A DNA stretch of 64,000 bases from Thermoleophilaceae bacterium (lineage in GTDB: Bacteria > Actinomycetota > Thermoleophilia > Solirubrobacterales > Thermoleophilaceae). The stretch lies in the NCBI GenBank assembly GCA_014534235.1, contig JACVRW010000002.1, positions 27,257 to 91,256 of the forward strand. The letters are read 5' to 3'. Shown here one piece after another: positions 42,574 to 51,666 of this stretch. Positions within the stretch are counted from its first letter, which is position 1. The number at the start of each line of letters is the position of its first letter. Below the pieces are notes generated by a model, which saw only the letters and a program-made list of their open reading frames with translations, made no database searches and was not told the origin of the DNA. The position numbers and the translations under genes are program-made.

Positions 42574-44444
42574 GACACTTCGGCTCCTCCGTGACCGTGC
42601 GCCGCCTGGGACAGGTCGGCGTGGACGCGGCGCTCCTCGCCGCCGCGTACGCGCTCGCGTACGTCCTGCGCTTCGAGGACGGCATTCCGGCGCGTTACGA
42701 GGAGCTGCTCGAGGACACGATTGTGTTCGCCGTCGCGATGAAGCTCGTCATATTCGCGGCGTTCGGGTTGTACTCGAAGCTCTGGCGATTCGTCGACCAG
42801 CGCGACTTCGTCGCGATCGTCAAGGCGGTGGTGGTCTCGAGCTTCGTGCTGATCGCCGCTCTCTTCCTGCTCTCGTTCGGTCGCCACGACCCTCCGCGCG
42901 GTGTCATCGCGCTCGACTTCCTGCTCGCGCTGGCTTTCGTCGCCGGTTCCCGCTTCGTCGTGCGCGCCCTGTTCGAGCGTCCGGAACGTGGCACGTTGCT
43001 CGAGCGCGCCGCCCGAGAGGTGCTGATCGTCGGCGCGGGCAACGGCGGCCAGCAGGTAGCGGGCGAGCTGCGGCGCAACCCCGGTCTCCGGTCGGCGCCG
43101 ATCGGATACGTGGACGACGACCCGCGCAAGCAGAACATGCGGATCGCGGGGCACAAGGTGCTGGGCACCACGGCCGACCTCCCGCGGGTACTCGACGACA
43201 CGGAGCCGGACGAGGTCATCATCGCCATTCCGTCCGCCCCCGGGACGCTGCGGCAGCGGGTTGTCACCGCGTGTCGCGAGCGGGGCATCCCGGTGCGGAC
43301 GCTGCCTACCACCTTCGAGCTCCTCTCCGGGGGCGTGAACCTCATGCGCCAGGTTCGCGAGGTGCGGGTGGAGGACGTGCTCGGCCGCGAGCCCGTGCGC
43401 GTCCAGATCGACCGGGTGGGCGCCTACCTGAGCGGACGGGTGGTGCTGGTGACCGGCGCCGGAGGCTCCATCGGCGCTGAGCTCTGCCGGCAGATCGCCC
43501 GCGTGGGCCCTAAGCGGCTCGTCATGGTCGAGAACGCCGAGAACGCCCTCTTCGAGATCCGGCGCGAGCTGGAAGAGGAGCGACACTTCGCGCGCGCTGC
43601 GCCGGTGCTCGCGGACTGCAAGGACGCCACCCGCATGCGCGAGGTCTTCGACGAGCAGCGGCCGTCCGTGGTCTTCCACGCCGCCGCCTACAAGCACGTT
43701 CCGCTGATGGAGGAGAACCCGGTCGAGGCGGTGCGCAACAACGCGGTGGCGACCCGGATCGTGGCGGCGGCCGCCGGCGAGGCCGGCGCCGAGCGGTTTC
43801 TACTCGTGTCGACGGACAAGGCGGTCAGCCCAGCCACCGTCATGGGCGCCTCGAAGGCCCTTGCCGAGTGGGCGGTGGAGGCGGCGCAGAACCGCTGGAA
43901 GGGAACGCGCTACGCGTCTGTGCGATTCGGCAACGTGCTCGGCTCCTCCGGATCGGTGGTCGAGATCTTCCGCCGGCAGATACAGCAGGGCGGGCCGGTC
44001 ACCGTGACCGACCCGAAGATGACGCGCTACTTCATGACGATCCCCGAGGCGGTCCAGCTCATCATCCGCTCCGGCGAGCTGGCGACGGGCGGAGAGGTCT
44101 TCGTCCTCGAGATGGGCGACCCGGTGAAGATCGTCGAGCTCGCCCGCAACATGATCCGGCTCGCCGGCTACGAGCCGGAGGTCGACATCGCGATCGAGAT
44201 CGTCGGCCGGCGGCCCGGCGAGAAGCTCCACGAGGAGCTCTTCCACCCCGGCGAGCGGCCGCAGCCGACGCCCGCCGAGAAGATCGTGTGTGCGGTGCAG
44301 CGGCCGCTCGACCCGCAGTGGGTGGAGAGCGCGTTCGCGCGCATCGAGGAGCTCGTCTACGCGGGGGACGCGGCGGCGCTCGCCGCGGCGGTGACCGAGC
44401 TGTCCGCCGACCGCGCGCTGGCGATCTCGGGCGGAGGGCCGTAG
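42570..44444 (+). CDS. PglF/CapD-type NDP-sugar 4,6-dehydratase (polytopic)
   Basis: Protein of 624 residues. The N-terminus has four membrane spans (about 15-150), then a Rossmann-like CoA-binding domain (VLIVGAGNGGQQVAGELRRN), then the SDR catalytic domain with VLVTGAGGSIGAELCRQIA, FHAAAYKHVPLMEENPVEAVRNN, VSTDKAVSPATVMGASKALAE (Met replaces the SDR tyrosine, as in PglF/WbpM) and GRRPGEKLHEELF. Such enzymes convert UDP-GlcNAc to UDP-4-keto-6-deoxy sugar for surface glycans. ATG overlaps the pseudogene stop. Confidence 0.93.
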   Translation: MRHFGSSVTVRRLGQVGVDAALLAAAYALAYVLRFEDGIPARYEELLEDTIVFAVAMKLVIFAAFGLYSKLWRFVDQRDFVAIVKAVVVSSFVLIAALFLLSFGRHDPPRGVIALDFLLALAFVAGSRFVVRALFERPERGTLLERAAREVLIVGAGNGGQQVAGELRRNPGLRSAPIGYVDDDPRKQNMRIAGHKVLGTTADLPRVLDDTEPDEVIIAIPSAPGTLRQRVVTACRERGIPVRTLPTTFELLSGGVNLMRQVREVRVEDVLGREPVRVQIDRVGAYLSGRVVLVTGAGGSIGAELCRQIARVGPKRLVMVENAENALFEIRRELEEERHFARAAPVLADCKDATRMREVFDEQRPSVVFHAAAYKHVPLMEENPVEAVRNNAVATRIVAAAAGEAGAERFLLVSTDKAVSPATVMGASKALAEWAVEAAQNRWKGTRYASVRFGNVLGSSGSVVEIFRRQIQQGGPVTVTDPKMTRYFMTIPEAVQLIIRSGELATGGEVFVLEMGDPVKIVELARNMIRLAGYEPEVDIAIEIVGRRPGEKLHEELFHPGERPQPTPAEKIVCAVQRPLDPQWVESAFARIEELVYAGDAAALAAAVTELSADRALAISGGGP

Positions 44445-44509
44445 GCATATAGCGCCCGAGCAGGGTGGCGGAGCCCGCCGCCCCAGCGGCTAAGGTTCGA
44501 CCCTGCTCC

Positions 44510-46144
44510 ATGGAGATGATCGAGCAGATCGGCGCGTACGCCGGGCTCGCTTCCATCGTTGGCCTTGCGATCCTTGCGGCCCTCTACTTCTCGCAGGCGC
44601 GGGACGTGAAGCGGCTGCGCGAATGGGCCGGCCGAGCCCCTGAGCGGGCCGCGGAGCAGGCCTCGCCGCAGCAGCCGATCCGCGGTCGGGTGATCGCGCA
44701 GCCGCAGCCGCGGCCGGGGGCCGCCGACGGGCCCGCGCCAAAGCCGACGGGCGCACCGGCTTCGGCGCCCGCCTCCGGAGGTGCCCCGGCGCCCGCCTCC
44801 GGAGGTGCCCCGGCGCCCGCCTCCGGAGGTGCCCCGGCGCCCGCCTCGGCAGCAGCCCAGGGACGCACGCAGGCGGGACCGCCCGGAGCGCCGGGACCGG
44901 AACCCACCCCCGGAGGCACGCAGCGCCCGGCGCCCGCTCCCCGAGGCGCACCCGGGCCGGGGCCCGCGCCGGCCGGCGCTCCGCAACCAGCGCCCGGACC
45001 CGCGGCGCCGCAGCCTCCGGGCGTACCCCAGCCCGCGCCCGCCGCCGCGGCGGCGACAGGTGCCGGACCCGCTGCCGCCACCTCCGCCGCCGGGGACAGG
45101 CAACCCGCCCCGGGCGGAGCGAACGCGGGCACTGCCGCCTCCCCCACACCGGCCATGGCGGACGCCGCGCCGGCTCCGCAGACGGGGCAGCCCGCGCCGG
45201 CCGGCGGAAACTCGGACGGTGCTCCGGCGCCGACTTCGAGCGTCGGCCAAGCGGGTGGACAAGCCGCCGCGAAACAAGACGCCGCACCGGCGCCGTCGGA
45301 GCCGGCGGCGGCCGGTGGCGAGGCAAGGCCCGAGCCGGGTGGCGACGCTGGGCCAGCAGGCGCCACGCGGGCCGCCAAGCCGGACGGCGGCCCTGAGACG
45401 GCGGCCGGCACTCGCGCGTCCGTGGGGCCGGAGTCCCGCGCCCCAGACACACGTTCCGGGGCCGCTTCGGCACCTCCTGCGGCGGGTCCCGCCGCCGGGG
45501 TAAGGCCTCCCCCCGCGGTTCCCGGCGGCCCGGTTCGCCCCGCGCGCCCACCGTACCGAGTGCCCGAGGGCCCGGGCGGCCCGCCACGGCCTGCGTCACA
45601 GAAGACAGTCATGGTGCCACCGCCCCGCGAGCCGTGGTACAGGCGGCTCACGGCGAGCCCGCGGTACATGGTGCTGGCGATCGCGGGCGTGCTGATCGTG
45701 GGCGGCGGGGCCGTCTTCGGGATCGTGCAGCTGACCGGTGACGACGAGGCCGGCAGCGCGGGCCAGGAGACGCAAGGGACCGGCGGGGGAGCGAGTGCGG
45801 GCACTCAGGACGGTGACCGCGGGGGTCCCCGACGCGCCGCGGTCAATCCGGCGAACGTCACCGTGGCCGTCTTGAACGGCACCACGGTGCCGGGGCTGGC
45901 GGCCTCGATCGGCGATCGCGTGGAGCAGTTGGGCTTCCAGCTCGGCACGGTGGCCAACGGGCCCGACCAGGGACAGCAGCGGGCGGAGTCGGTCGTGATG
46001 TTCACCCCCGGCGCGAAGCGCGAGGCGGCAGTGGTCAGCCGGAAGCTCGGGATTCCGCAGCGCGAGCCGGCGGATCCCGCGAGTCAGGGCCTGGCCGGCA
46101 ACGCCACGGTCGTGGTGATCGCGGGCGCCGACCGGACGCAGTAG
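44510..46144 (+). CDS. LytR C-terminal-domain protein with long Pro/Ala/Gly-rich linker
   Basis: Protein of 544 residues from ATG 44510. A short N-terminal span (GAYAGLASIVGLAILAALYF) is followed by about 340 residues of Pro/Ala/Gly-rich low complexity, including three perfect 24-base repeats. A second span follows (YMVLAIAGVLIVGGGAVFGIVQL), then a C-terminal LytR_C domain (NVTVAVLNGTTVPGLAASIGDRVEQLGFQLGTVAN ... ESVVMFTPGAKREAAVVSRKL). LytR_C domains occur with LCP cell-wall ligases and alone. The long disordered arm would be cytoplasmic between the two spans. Function unknown, likely cell-envelope. Confidence 0.8.
   Translation: MEMIEQIGAYAGLASIVGLAILAALYFSQARDVKRLREWAGRAPERAAEQASPQQPIRGRVIAQPQPRPGAADGPAPKPTGAPASAPASGGAPAPASGGAPAPASGGAPAPASAAAQGRTQAGPPGAPGPEPTPGGTQRPAPAPRGAPGPGPAPAGAPQPAPGPAAPQPPGVPQPAPAAAAATGAGPAAATSAAGDRQPAPGGANAGTAASPTPAMADAAPAPQTGQPAPAGGNSDGAPAPTSSVGQAGGQAAAKQDAAPAPSEPAAAGGEARPEPGGDAGPAGATRAAKPDGGPETAAGTRASVGPESRAPDTRSGAASAPPAAGPAAGVRPPPAVPGGPVRPARPPYRVPEGPGGPPRPASQKTVMVPPPREPWYRRLTASPRYMVLAIAGVLIVGGGAVFGIVQLTGDDEAGSAGQETQGTGGGASAGTQDGDRGGPRRAAVNPANVTVAVLNGTTVPGLAASIGDRVEQLGFQLGTVANGPDQGQQRAESVVMFTPGAKREAAVVSRKLGIPQREPADPASQGLAGNATVVVIAGADRTQ
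44764..44848 (+). repeat. 24-bp tandem repeat, 3.5 copies
   Basis: Three perfect copies of a 24-base unit start at 44764, 44788 and 44812 (unit begins GGCGCCCGCCTCCGGAGG) and a 13-base partial copy follows. The unit length keeps the frame and encodes PASGGA-type repeats in the LytR_C protein. Perfect identity suggests recent slippage or expansion. Confidence 0.9.
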
Positions 46145-46179
46145 CCCTCCGCCGGCGAGGCGAAGAAGGCCGCTCCCGC

Positions 46180-49100
46180 CTATCGCGGGGCGAGCGTCCG
46201 GGCACGCTCGGCGAGATGCGGCACGCCGAGCGCCTCGGTCTCCGCCGCGGCGACGTCGAGCAGCTCACGCCCACGTTCCGGATCGGCTGCCACGAGCACC
46301 TGGCCGGCGAGCAGGCGCGACCGTGCGGCCTCAAGGGGCCGATCCAGCGTCCGCCACGCCTGGGCGGCCTCGATGAGCAACCTCGCGCCCTCCTCGGGGT
46401 CGTCAGTCGCCGCCCCACGGGCCTCGAGCGCCGCGGCGCTTCCGACCGGATAGTGCAAGCGCTCGGCGAGCTCGGCGGCCTCCGCCGCCGCCTCCTCCGC
46501 GGCTTCGCGCCGGCCATCGAGCGCCAGGATGACCGCCCGCATGCTGGTCGCCTGGATCGACTGGGCGATCAGCCCCGCGCGTTCACAGACGTCGATCGCG
46601 CGGTCGAGGGCCGCGGTCGCGGCGTCGAAGTCGCCGGCGTCACGGAGCGCGAACGCGAGCCCGTACAGCGCCTGGAACGCCAGCTCGGACCAGCCCACCT
46701 GCTCGGCCAGCTCGTTGGCGCGCTCGAAGAGGAACGTGGCCTCCTGAAGCCGCCCCTCACGCCATCTGAGGAGCCCCTGCAACGTGTAGGGGAGGCTGAG
46801 CTTCCCGATGAGCCCCTCGCGCTCGGCGAGCTCGGTGCTCGCCTGGGTCCGCTCCTTTACCCGGTCCCAGTTGGCGCAGTACGACGCCAGCTGCGCGAGC
46901 GAGGCGTTCAACTCCACCTGTGCCGGCAGCACCCCGACTTCCTCCGCCAGCGCCAGCGCCTCCTCGAACGCCGCCTGGGCGCCGGTGATGTCCGCCTCGG
47001 CGATCTCGAGGTGCCGGCCGAGGGCCGACAGCGCGAGGATCGTCTCGCCCTGATCGGATCCGCGCGCCAGTTCCACGGCACGCTCCAGGTTCTCGCGCGC
47101 CTTCTCCGTATTGCCGATACGGCCGAACACCCGCCCGAAGATCCCGTGCGCGCGGCTGGCGGCGCTCGTCTCGCCGAGCCGCTCCGCGAGCCGGAGCGCC
47201 TTCTCCGACGCGTAGATCGCAAGCATGTTGTCGCCCGTGTGGAGATAGAGCCACGCGGCTTCCTCGTACAGCCGGACGAGCTCGAGCTTCGGCGGTCCGT
47301 CCTTCAACAGGTTGATGCCCTTCTGGTAGTGCTCGATCGCTGCCTTGCGCTCGCCCTTGTGCGACAGCGCGGCGCCGATCTTGCGGTGCAGGTCCGCCAC
47401 CCGCTCGAGGTCCTCCTGGCCGCGGTGCCAGTCGAGGCAGTCATTCCAGACCGTGATCGCCTCGTCCACGCGACCCAGGCGGAGGGACACGTCCCCCAGC
47501 TTCTCCCCGATCCGGACGAGCGTGGCGCGGTCCCCCGGCTCGCCGGGCTGGACCCCGCCGCCGACATCGAGGGCGTGGCGGTAGTGCGCTGCCGCCTCGC
47601 GGTTCGAGTAGAGCCTCGCCGCCGCGTCGCCCGCCTCCTCGAGGAACCGCACGCCGCGTTCGCGCATCACGCTCAGCTCGTCCGGCGGAAGCCCGCCCTC
47701 TCGACCGAGCGCCGCCGCCCGGCCGTAGTGCTCCGCGAGCAGCGCGACGACCTCGTCCGCGCGGTCGCCGGCGCGTTCCTCGATGAAGGCACCCACCTCG
47801 AAGTGCTTACGAGAGCGGACCGCCTTCGGCAGCATCCCGTACGCCACGTCGCGGGTCAGGACGTGCTTGAACGCCAGCTCTCGCTCGCCGGCCAGCCGGC
47901 CCCCCGCGCCGGGGACCAGGATGTCCTTCTCCTGCAGCGAGCGCAGGGCACGGCTCAGGTTGCGGCCCTCGGCGTGCGCGATCGCGGCAAGCGAGCCCTC
48001 CCAGAAGGTCCGCCCCACGACGGCCGCCTGCTGGACCAGGCGCCGCTCGAACGGGGCGAGCGCGTCGAGGCGGGCGGCGAGGACCGCCTGAACAGTCTCC
48101 GGGAGCTGCTCTGTCTGGCCGCCCTCCTCGCGGATCCGTCGGGCCATCTCCTCCGCGAACAGGGGATTCCCACCCGAGCGCTCGGCGACCGCCGGCACCA
48201 CCTCGTCGCCCTCCGGTATGAGCGCGGCGACCAGCTCGCGTGCCTCGCTCTCGCTGAGCGGGTCGAGCAGCAGCTGCGTCGCGGACCGGCGACCACCGCC
48301 CCAGCTGGGGCGGCGGTCGAGCAGCTCGTCGCGAGCGAGGCACACGAGCATGAGGGGCGCCCGCACCCACTGGGCCAGGTGCTCGATGGCGTCGAGCATG
48401 CCGTCGTCGGCCCAGTGGATGTCCTCGAACGCGATAACGAATGGCCGGCGGTTGGCGATAGCCTCGGTGCCGGCGCGGAGCGCCGAGAAGAACGACTCGC
48501 GCAGGCGCTCGGGATCCCGCTCGTCCGGCGCGAGCTCGGGCGGGACGTCCACGCCGAGCAGGCGTCCGATCAGCGCGGCCTTGCGCTCGCCCTCGCCGTT
48601 GCCGTCGAAGAGGTTACGCGCATAGCCGGAAAGCTTTCGCCACGCCTCCTCGGACGAATCCGAGTCGACGATGCCGCATTCCGCCCGCAGCACCTCGCCC
48701 AGTGCCCAGAAGACGATGCCGGTGCCGTACGGCAGGCACCGTCCCGTGCGCACGGTGGGTTCGCTTGGGTGCTCCGCGAGGCGGCGTTGGAACTCCTTCA
48801 GCAGCCGCGACTTGCCCACCCCAGCCTCTCCCACGATGGTAACGAGCTGTGGCGACCCCTCGCGGACGACTCGCTCATACAGGGTCTCGAGCGCGGCCAG
48901 CTCGTCGTCTCGACCGACGAGCGGAGACTGGCGTGCCGGCGCCGTCCGCCCAACCGCGTGCGCGGCGATCAGGCCGACGGCCTCCCAGGCCGGCACCGGC
49001 TCCGACTTGCCCTTGAGCTCGAGCGGCTCGAGGGCTGAGTACCGCACCGCCTCGCTCGACGCCCGCATCGTCCGCTCGCCAACCGTGACGCTCCCCGGAC

Positions 49101-49710
49101 GCGCCGCGCTCTGGAGCCGGGCCGCCACGTTGACCGTGTCACCCACGACCGTGTAGTCCTGGCCCACCGCGCCGGCGAGGACCTCGCCGGTGTTGACGCC
49201 CACGCGCAGGTCGAGGTGCTCGCCGGGCGGGAGGCTCTCGTTGATCTCCGCCATCGCGGCCTGCATGCCAAGGCCGGCACGCACGCTGCGCTCGGCGTCG
49301 TCCTCGTGGGCGACGGGCGCGCCGAAGATCGCCATGACGTTGTCGCCGATGTACTTGTCGACCGTGCCGCCGTAGCGCTCGACCTCCTGGCCGAGCCGCA
49401 TGAGCGCCCGGTCGACGAGCGCCTTAACGGCCTCGGGGTCCATCCGCTCGGCGACCGCGGTGTAGCCCGAGAGGTCCGCGAACAGCACGGTGACCTGACG
49501 CCGCTCCTCGGGAGGGGGCTCGGGCTGAGCCGGTACGGGGGCCTGCAGCGCGTCGAGCGCGCTGCCGCAGTTCATGCAGAAGCGCGCCTCGGGCGGTGCC
49601 GGCGTGCCGCAGGAGGGACAGCGGCGCTCGAGGCGAGCGCCGCACCCCATGCAGAAGCGGGCGCCCGCCGGGTTCTCGGTTCCGCAGGCTCCGCAGGTGA
49701 GGGCGCTCAT
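46180..49710 (-). CDS. Nucleotide cyclase-domain/AAA ATPase/TPR regulator with double zinc ribbon
   Basis: Protein of 1176 residues. N-terminus: two zinc ribbons (CGACGTENPAGARFCMGCG, CPSCGTPAPPEARFCMNCG). Next is a class III cyclase domain (about 70-240: VTVLFADLSGYTAVAERMD, YGGTVDKYIGDNVMAIFGAP, LRVGVNTGEVLAGAVGQDYTVVGDTVNVAARLQ) with the metal aspartates present. Then an AAA/NB-ARC-like ATPase (SPLVGRDDELAAL, TIVGEAGVGKSRLLKEF, FVIAFEDIHWAD) and a long C-terminal TPR region. It resembles large actinobacterial signal-transduction ATPases. It has its own transcription unit. Cyclase activity is possible but unproven. Confidence 0.9.
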   Translation of the reverse strand: MSALTCGACGTENPAGARFCMGCGARLERRCPSCGTPAPPEARFCMNCGSALDALQAPVPAQPEPPPEERRQVTVLFADLSGYTAVAERMDPEAVKALVDRALMRLGQEVERYGGTVDKYIGDNVMAIFGAPVAHEDDAERSVRAGLGMQAAMAEINESLPPGEHLDLRVGVNTGEVLAGAVGQDYTVVGDTVNVAARLQSAARPGSVTVGERTMRASSEAVRYSALEPLELKGKSEPVPAWEAVGLIAAHAVGRTAPARQSPLVGRDDELAALETLYERVVREGSPQLVTIVGEAGVGKSRLLKEFQRRLAEHPSEPTVRTGRCLPYGTGIVFWALGEVLRAECGIVDSDSSEEAWRKLSGYARNLFDGNGEGERKAALIGRLLGVDVPPELAPDERDPERLRESFFSALRAGTEAIANRRPFVIAFEDIHWADDGMLDAIEHLAQWVRAPLMLVCLARDELLDRRPSWGGGRRSATQLLLDPLSESEARELVAALIPEGDEVVPAVAERSGGNPLFAEEMARRIREEGGQTEQLPETVQAVLAARLDALAPFERRLVQQAAVVGRTFWEGSLAAIAHAEGRNLSRALRSLQEKDILVPGAGGRLAGERELAFKHVLTRDVAYGMLPKAVRSRKHFEVGAFIEERAGDRADEVVALLAEHYGRAAALGREGGLPPDELSVMRERGVRFLEEAGDAAARLYSNREAAAHYRHALDVGGGVQPGEPGDRATLVRIGEKLGDVSLRLGRVDEAITVWNDCLDWHRGQEDLERVADLHRKIGAALSHKGERKAAIEHYQKGINLLKDGPPKLELVRLYEEAAWLYLHTGDNMLAIYASEKALRLAERLGETSAASRAHGIFGRVFGRIGNTEKARENLERAVELARGSDQGETILALSALGRHLEIAEADITGAQAAFEEALALAEEVGVLPAQVELNASLAQLASYCANWDRVKERTQASTELAEREGLIGKLSLPYTLQGLLRWREGRLQEATFLFERANELAEQVGWSELAFQALYGLAFALRDAGDFDAATAALDRAIDVCERAGLIAQSIQATSMRAVILALDGRREAAEEAAAEAAELAERLHYPVGSAAALEARGAATDDPEEGARLLIEAAQAWRTLDRPLEAARSRLLAGQVLVAADPERGRELLDVAAAETEALGVPHLAERARTLAPR

Positions 49711-49762
49711 GGACCGAGCCTACCCGCCCGGGACGGCGGCGCTATGTGACGGCCGACACATT

Positions 49763-50533
49763 TCACGGAATTCGCCCGGCGTCCCGGTAGACGTCGGCGA
49801 CCTCGGCGAGCAGCGCGTCGTCCACAAGCGTCAGCCGCCGCCCGTCCACGTCGAGCACTGCGCCGGGGTAGGGCGGATACCAGAAGGCGCGAAGCTTCCG
49901 CTCCAGGTCGTCGCCGGCGCGCACGACGCGCAGCCACTCGAACTCGGCCCAGTCGACGTACCGGCCGGGCGCGGCCTGGGGCTCCCGCGGCAGCTCCTCG
50001 CCGGCGAGCACCCTCGTCATCACCCGCCGGAACAGCGCGAGCAGCCGCTCCTGGCTGTGAAGGTCGAGCGAGAAGGCGGTCTCCGCCCGCTCGTCGATCG
50101 GGAACCGGTCGACCTCGACCAGGTCGCCGGTGTCGAAGCCCTCGTCGACGAAGTGGCAGGAGACCCCCCACTCGGAGCGGCCCTCGAGGATCGCGACGTT
50201 GTAGCCGCCGAGGCCGCGGAAGTCGGGCAGCGGGGCGGGATGGAAGTTGAGGCATCCGATCCGTCCAAGCGACAAGAGCGGCTCGCGGATCAGCTTCCAG
50301 AACAGGAACGAGATCACCAGGTCGACGTCGGCGGGCGGCGCGGCGTAGAGCTCGTCGTCCGTTACGAGCGGCAGCCCGTGGCGCTCGGCCAGGAGGTCGA
50401 GCCGCTGCTCCTCACGGGTCCATCGATCCGGTTGCGACGCCACGACGGCCAGGACCTCCACGCCCCGCTCCACGAGCGAGGCGAGGGCGCCCACCGCGGA
50501 GCGCTTGCACTTCCCCATGAACACGACCCTCAA
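49763..50533 (-). CDS. Formyltransferase-family protein (sugar N-formyltransferase candidate)
   Basis: Protein of 256 residues from TTG 50533, which overlaps the preceding glycosyltransferase stop as TTGA. It begins LRVVFMGKCKRSAVGALASL. The catalytic triad of 10-formyl-tetrahydrofolate formyltransferases is visible: Asn and His in CLNFHPAPLPDFRG and Asp in DEGFDTGDLVEVDRFPI. It is too short for Met-tRNA formyltransferase with its C-terminal domain (about 310 residues) and has an unusual WAEFEWLRVVRAGDDLERKLRAF tail. Genes for a 4,6-dehydratase and an aminotransferase in this window suggest it formylates an amino sugar. The frame is open upstream, but that part is inside the GT gene. Confidence 0.82.
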   Translation of the reverse strand: MRVVFMGKCKRSAVGALASLVERGVEVLAVVASQPDRWTREEQRLDLLAERHGLPLVTDDELYAAPPADVDLVISFLFWKLIREPLLSLGRIGCLNFHPAPLPDFRGLGGYNVAILEGRSEWGVSCHFVDEGFDTGDLVEVDRFPIDERAETAFSLDLHSQERLLALFRRVMTRVLAGEELPREPQAAPGRYVDWAEFEWLRVVRAGDDLERKLRAFWYPPYPGAVLDVDGRRLTLVDDALLAEVADVYRDAGRIP

Positions 50534-51618
50534 GCGAGCACCTCCTCGTAGACGCCGATCGTGGCCTGCGCGATCCGGTCCCAGGAGTACGGGCCCGCGG
50601 CCGCCGCGGCGGCGCGGCGCTCGAGTGCAGCTCGCTCCTCTGGATGCTCGAGGAGGTCGGTGATCGCGGCGGCGAGCGCGTCGGCATCGCCCGGGGGCAC
50701 CAGCCGGCCGGCGCGGTGGTCCTCCACCACCTCGCGGAAGCCGCCCACGTCGGAGAGGACCATGGCCTTGCCGAAGGCGAGGCCCGCGAACAGCACCCCC
50801 GAGACGTCCACGGTGCGGTGCGGCAGGACGAGGAGATCCGCGCGCCTGAGGAAGGCCGCCTGCTCTGGATCGCTCACGTAGCGCTCCACGAACCGCGCGC
50901 GGCTCGGCGGAGCGAGGCGCCGCAGCCGCTCCATCGAGACCCCGAGCGGACGGCCCACCACCCACAGCTCCGCGTCGTCCACTTCCTGGAACGCCTCGAC
51001 GAGCACGTCGACGCCCTTGTAGGGGCGGATGAGCCCGAAGCAGAGCACCACGGGCCCCTCGACCTCTGCGAGCTGTCCGGGAAGCCGACACTCGTCCGGC
51101 TGGCGCGTGAGGTGCTCGAACGCACCGTGCGGGATCACGTGGACGCGTTCATGGGCGAGGAGCTCGGCCCCGTGACGGGTGTGGACGATGACCGCATCCA
51201 TGCGGTGGGCGAGCCGCCGCGCCAGCGCCAGTGGCCCCGGCTCGCGGCGGATCACGTTGTGCATGGTGAGAACCCGCGGGCGGTGGGGCGGCAAGAGCCG
51301 CAGGTCGAGCCGCTCGACCGGCAGCCACTGGTAGTGCCGGACGTCGGCGGCTGCAGCGTGGCGCCGGTAACGGAGCATGTCGGGCGTGTGCTCGAGCAGC
51401 TTCAGCGCTCGCCGGCGGCGCGGGGCGTCGGCGCCGAGCCGGGTCGCCAGCCGGTAGAAGTCCTCGCGGAGGAGGTAGCCGTCGGGTGCCGGAGCGGGCC
51501 CGTGCACGAAGCGGGAGGTCACGACCTCCACCTCGGCTCCGCGACGGGCAAGCGCGGCGGCAAGTGCGTGGTCGTAGGGCGTCACGTCGCCCGAGGGATC
51601 CACCAGCTGCACCCGCAT
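50530..51618 (-). CDS. Glycosyltransferase family 4
   Basis: Protein of 362 residues (ATG 51618; ATG 51627 gives 3 more). GT-B fold: MRVQLVDPSGDVTPYDHALAAALARRGAEVEVVTSRF at the start, RVLTMHNVI in the middle, PVVLCFGLIRPYKGVDVLVEAFQEV and the GT4 EX7E-type region DLLVLPHRTVDVSGVLFAGLAFGKAMVLSDVGGFREVVEDHRAG, followed by VPPGDADALAAAI. Retaining sugar transfer to a lipid or glycan acceptor in the cytoplasm is expected. It is coupled to the formyltransferase gene. Confidence 0.92.
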   Translation of the reverse strand: MRVQLVDPSGDVTPYDHALAAALARRGAEVEVVTSRFVHGPAPAPDGYLLREDFYRLATRLGADAPRRRRALKLLEHTPDMLRYRRHAAAADVRHYQWLPVERLDLRLLPPHRPRVLTMHNVIRREPGPLALARRLAHRMDAVIVHTRHGAELLAHERVHVIPHGAFEHLTRQPDECRLPGQLAEVEGPVVLCFGLIRPYKGVDVLVEAFQEVDDAELWVVGRPLGVSMERLRRLAPPSRARFVERYVSDPEQAAFLRRADLLVLPHRTVDVSGVLFAGLAFGKAMVLSDVGGFREVVEDHRAGRLVPPGDADALAAAITDLLEHPEERAALERRAAAAAAGPYSWDRIAQATIGVYEEVLA

Positions 51619-51666
51619 GTGGCCCATTTTGGGGCAAGGGCGTGATCACTACGCTCCCGCCGGGCA

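Noticed and set aside
46216-49038. A 940-residue open frame antisense to the cyclase/ATPase gene
   Set aside because: The minus strand carries clear zinc-ribbon, cyclase, Walker and TPR motifs throughout, while the plus-strand translation is Arg/Leu/Glu-rich with no domain.
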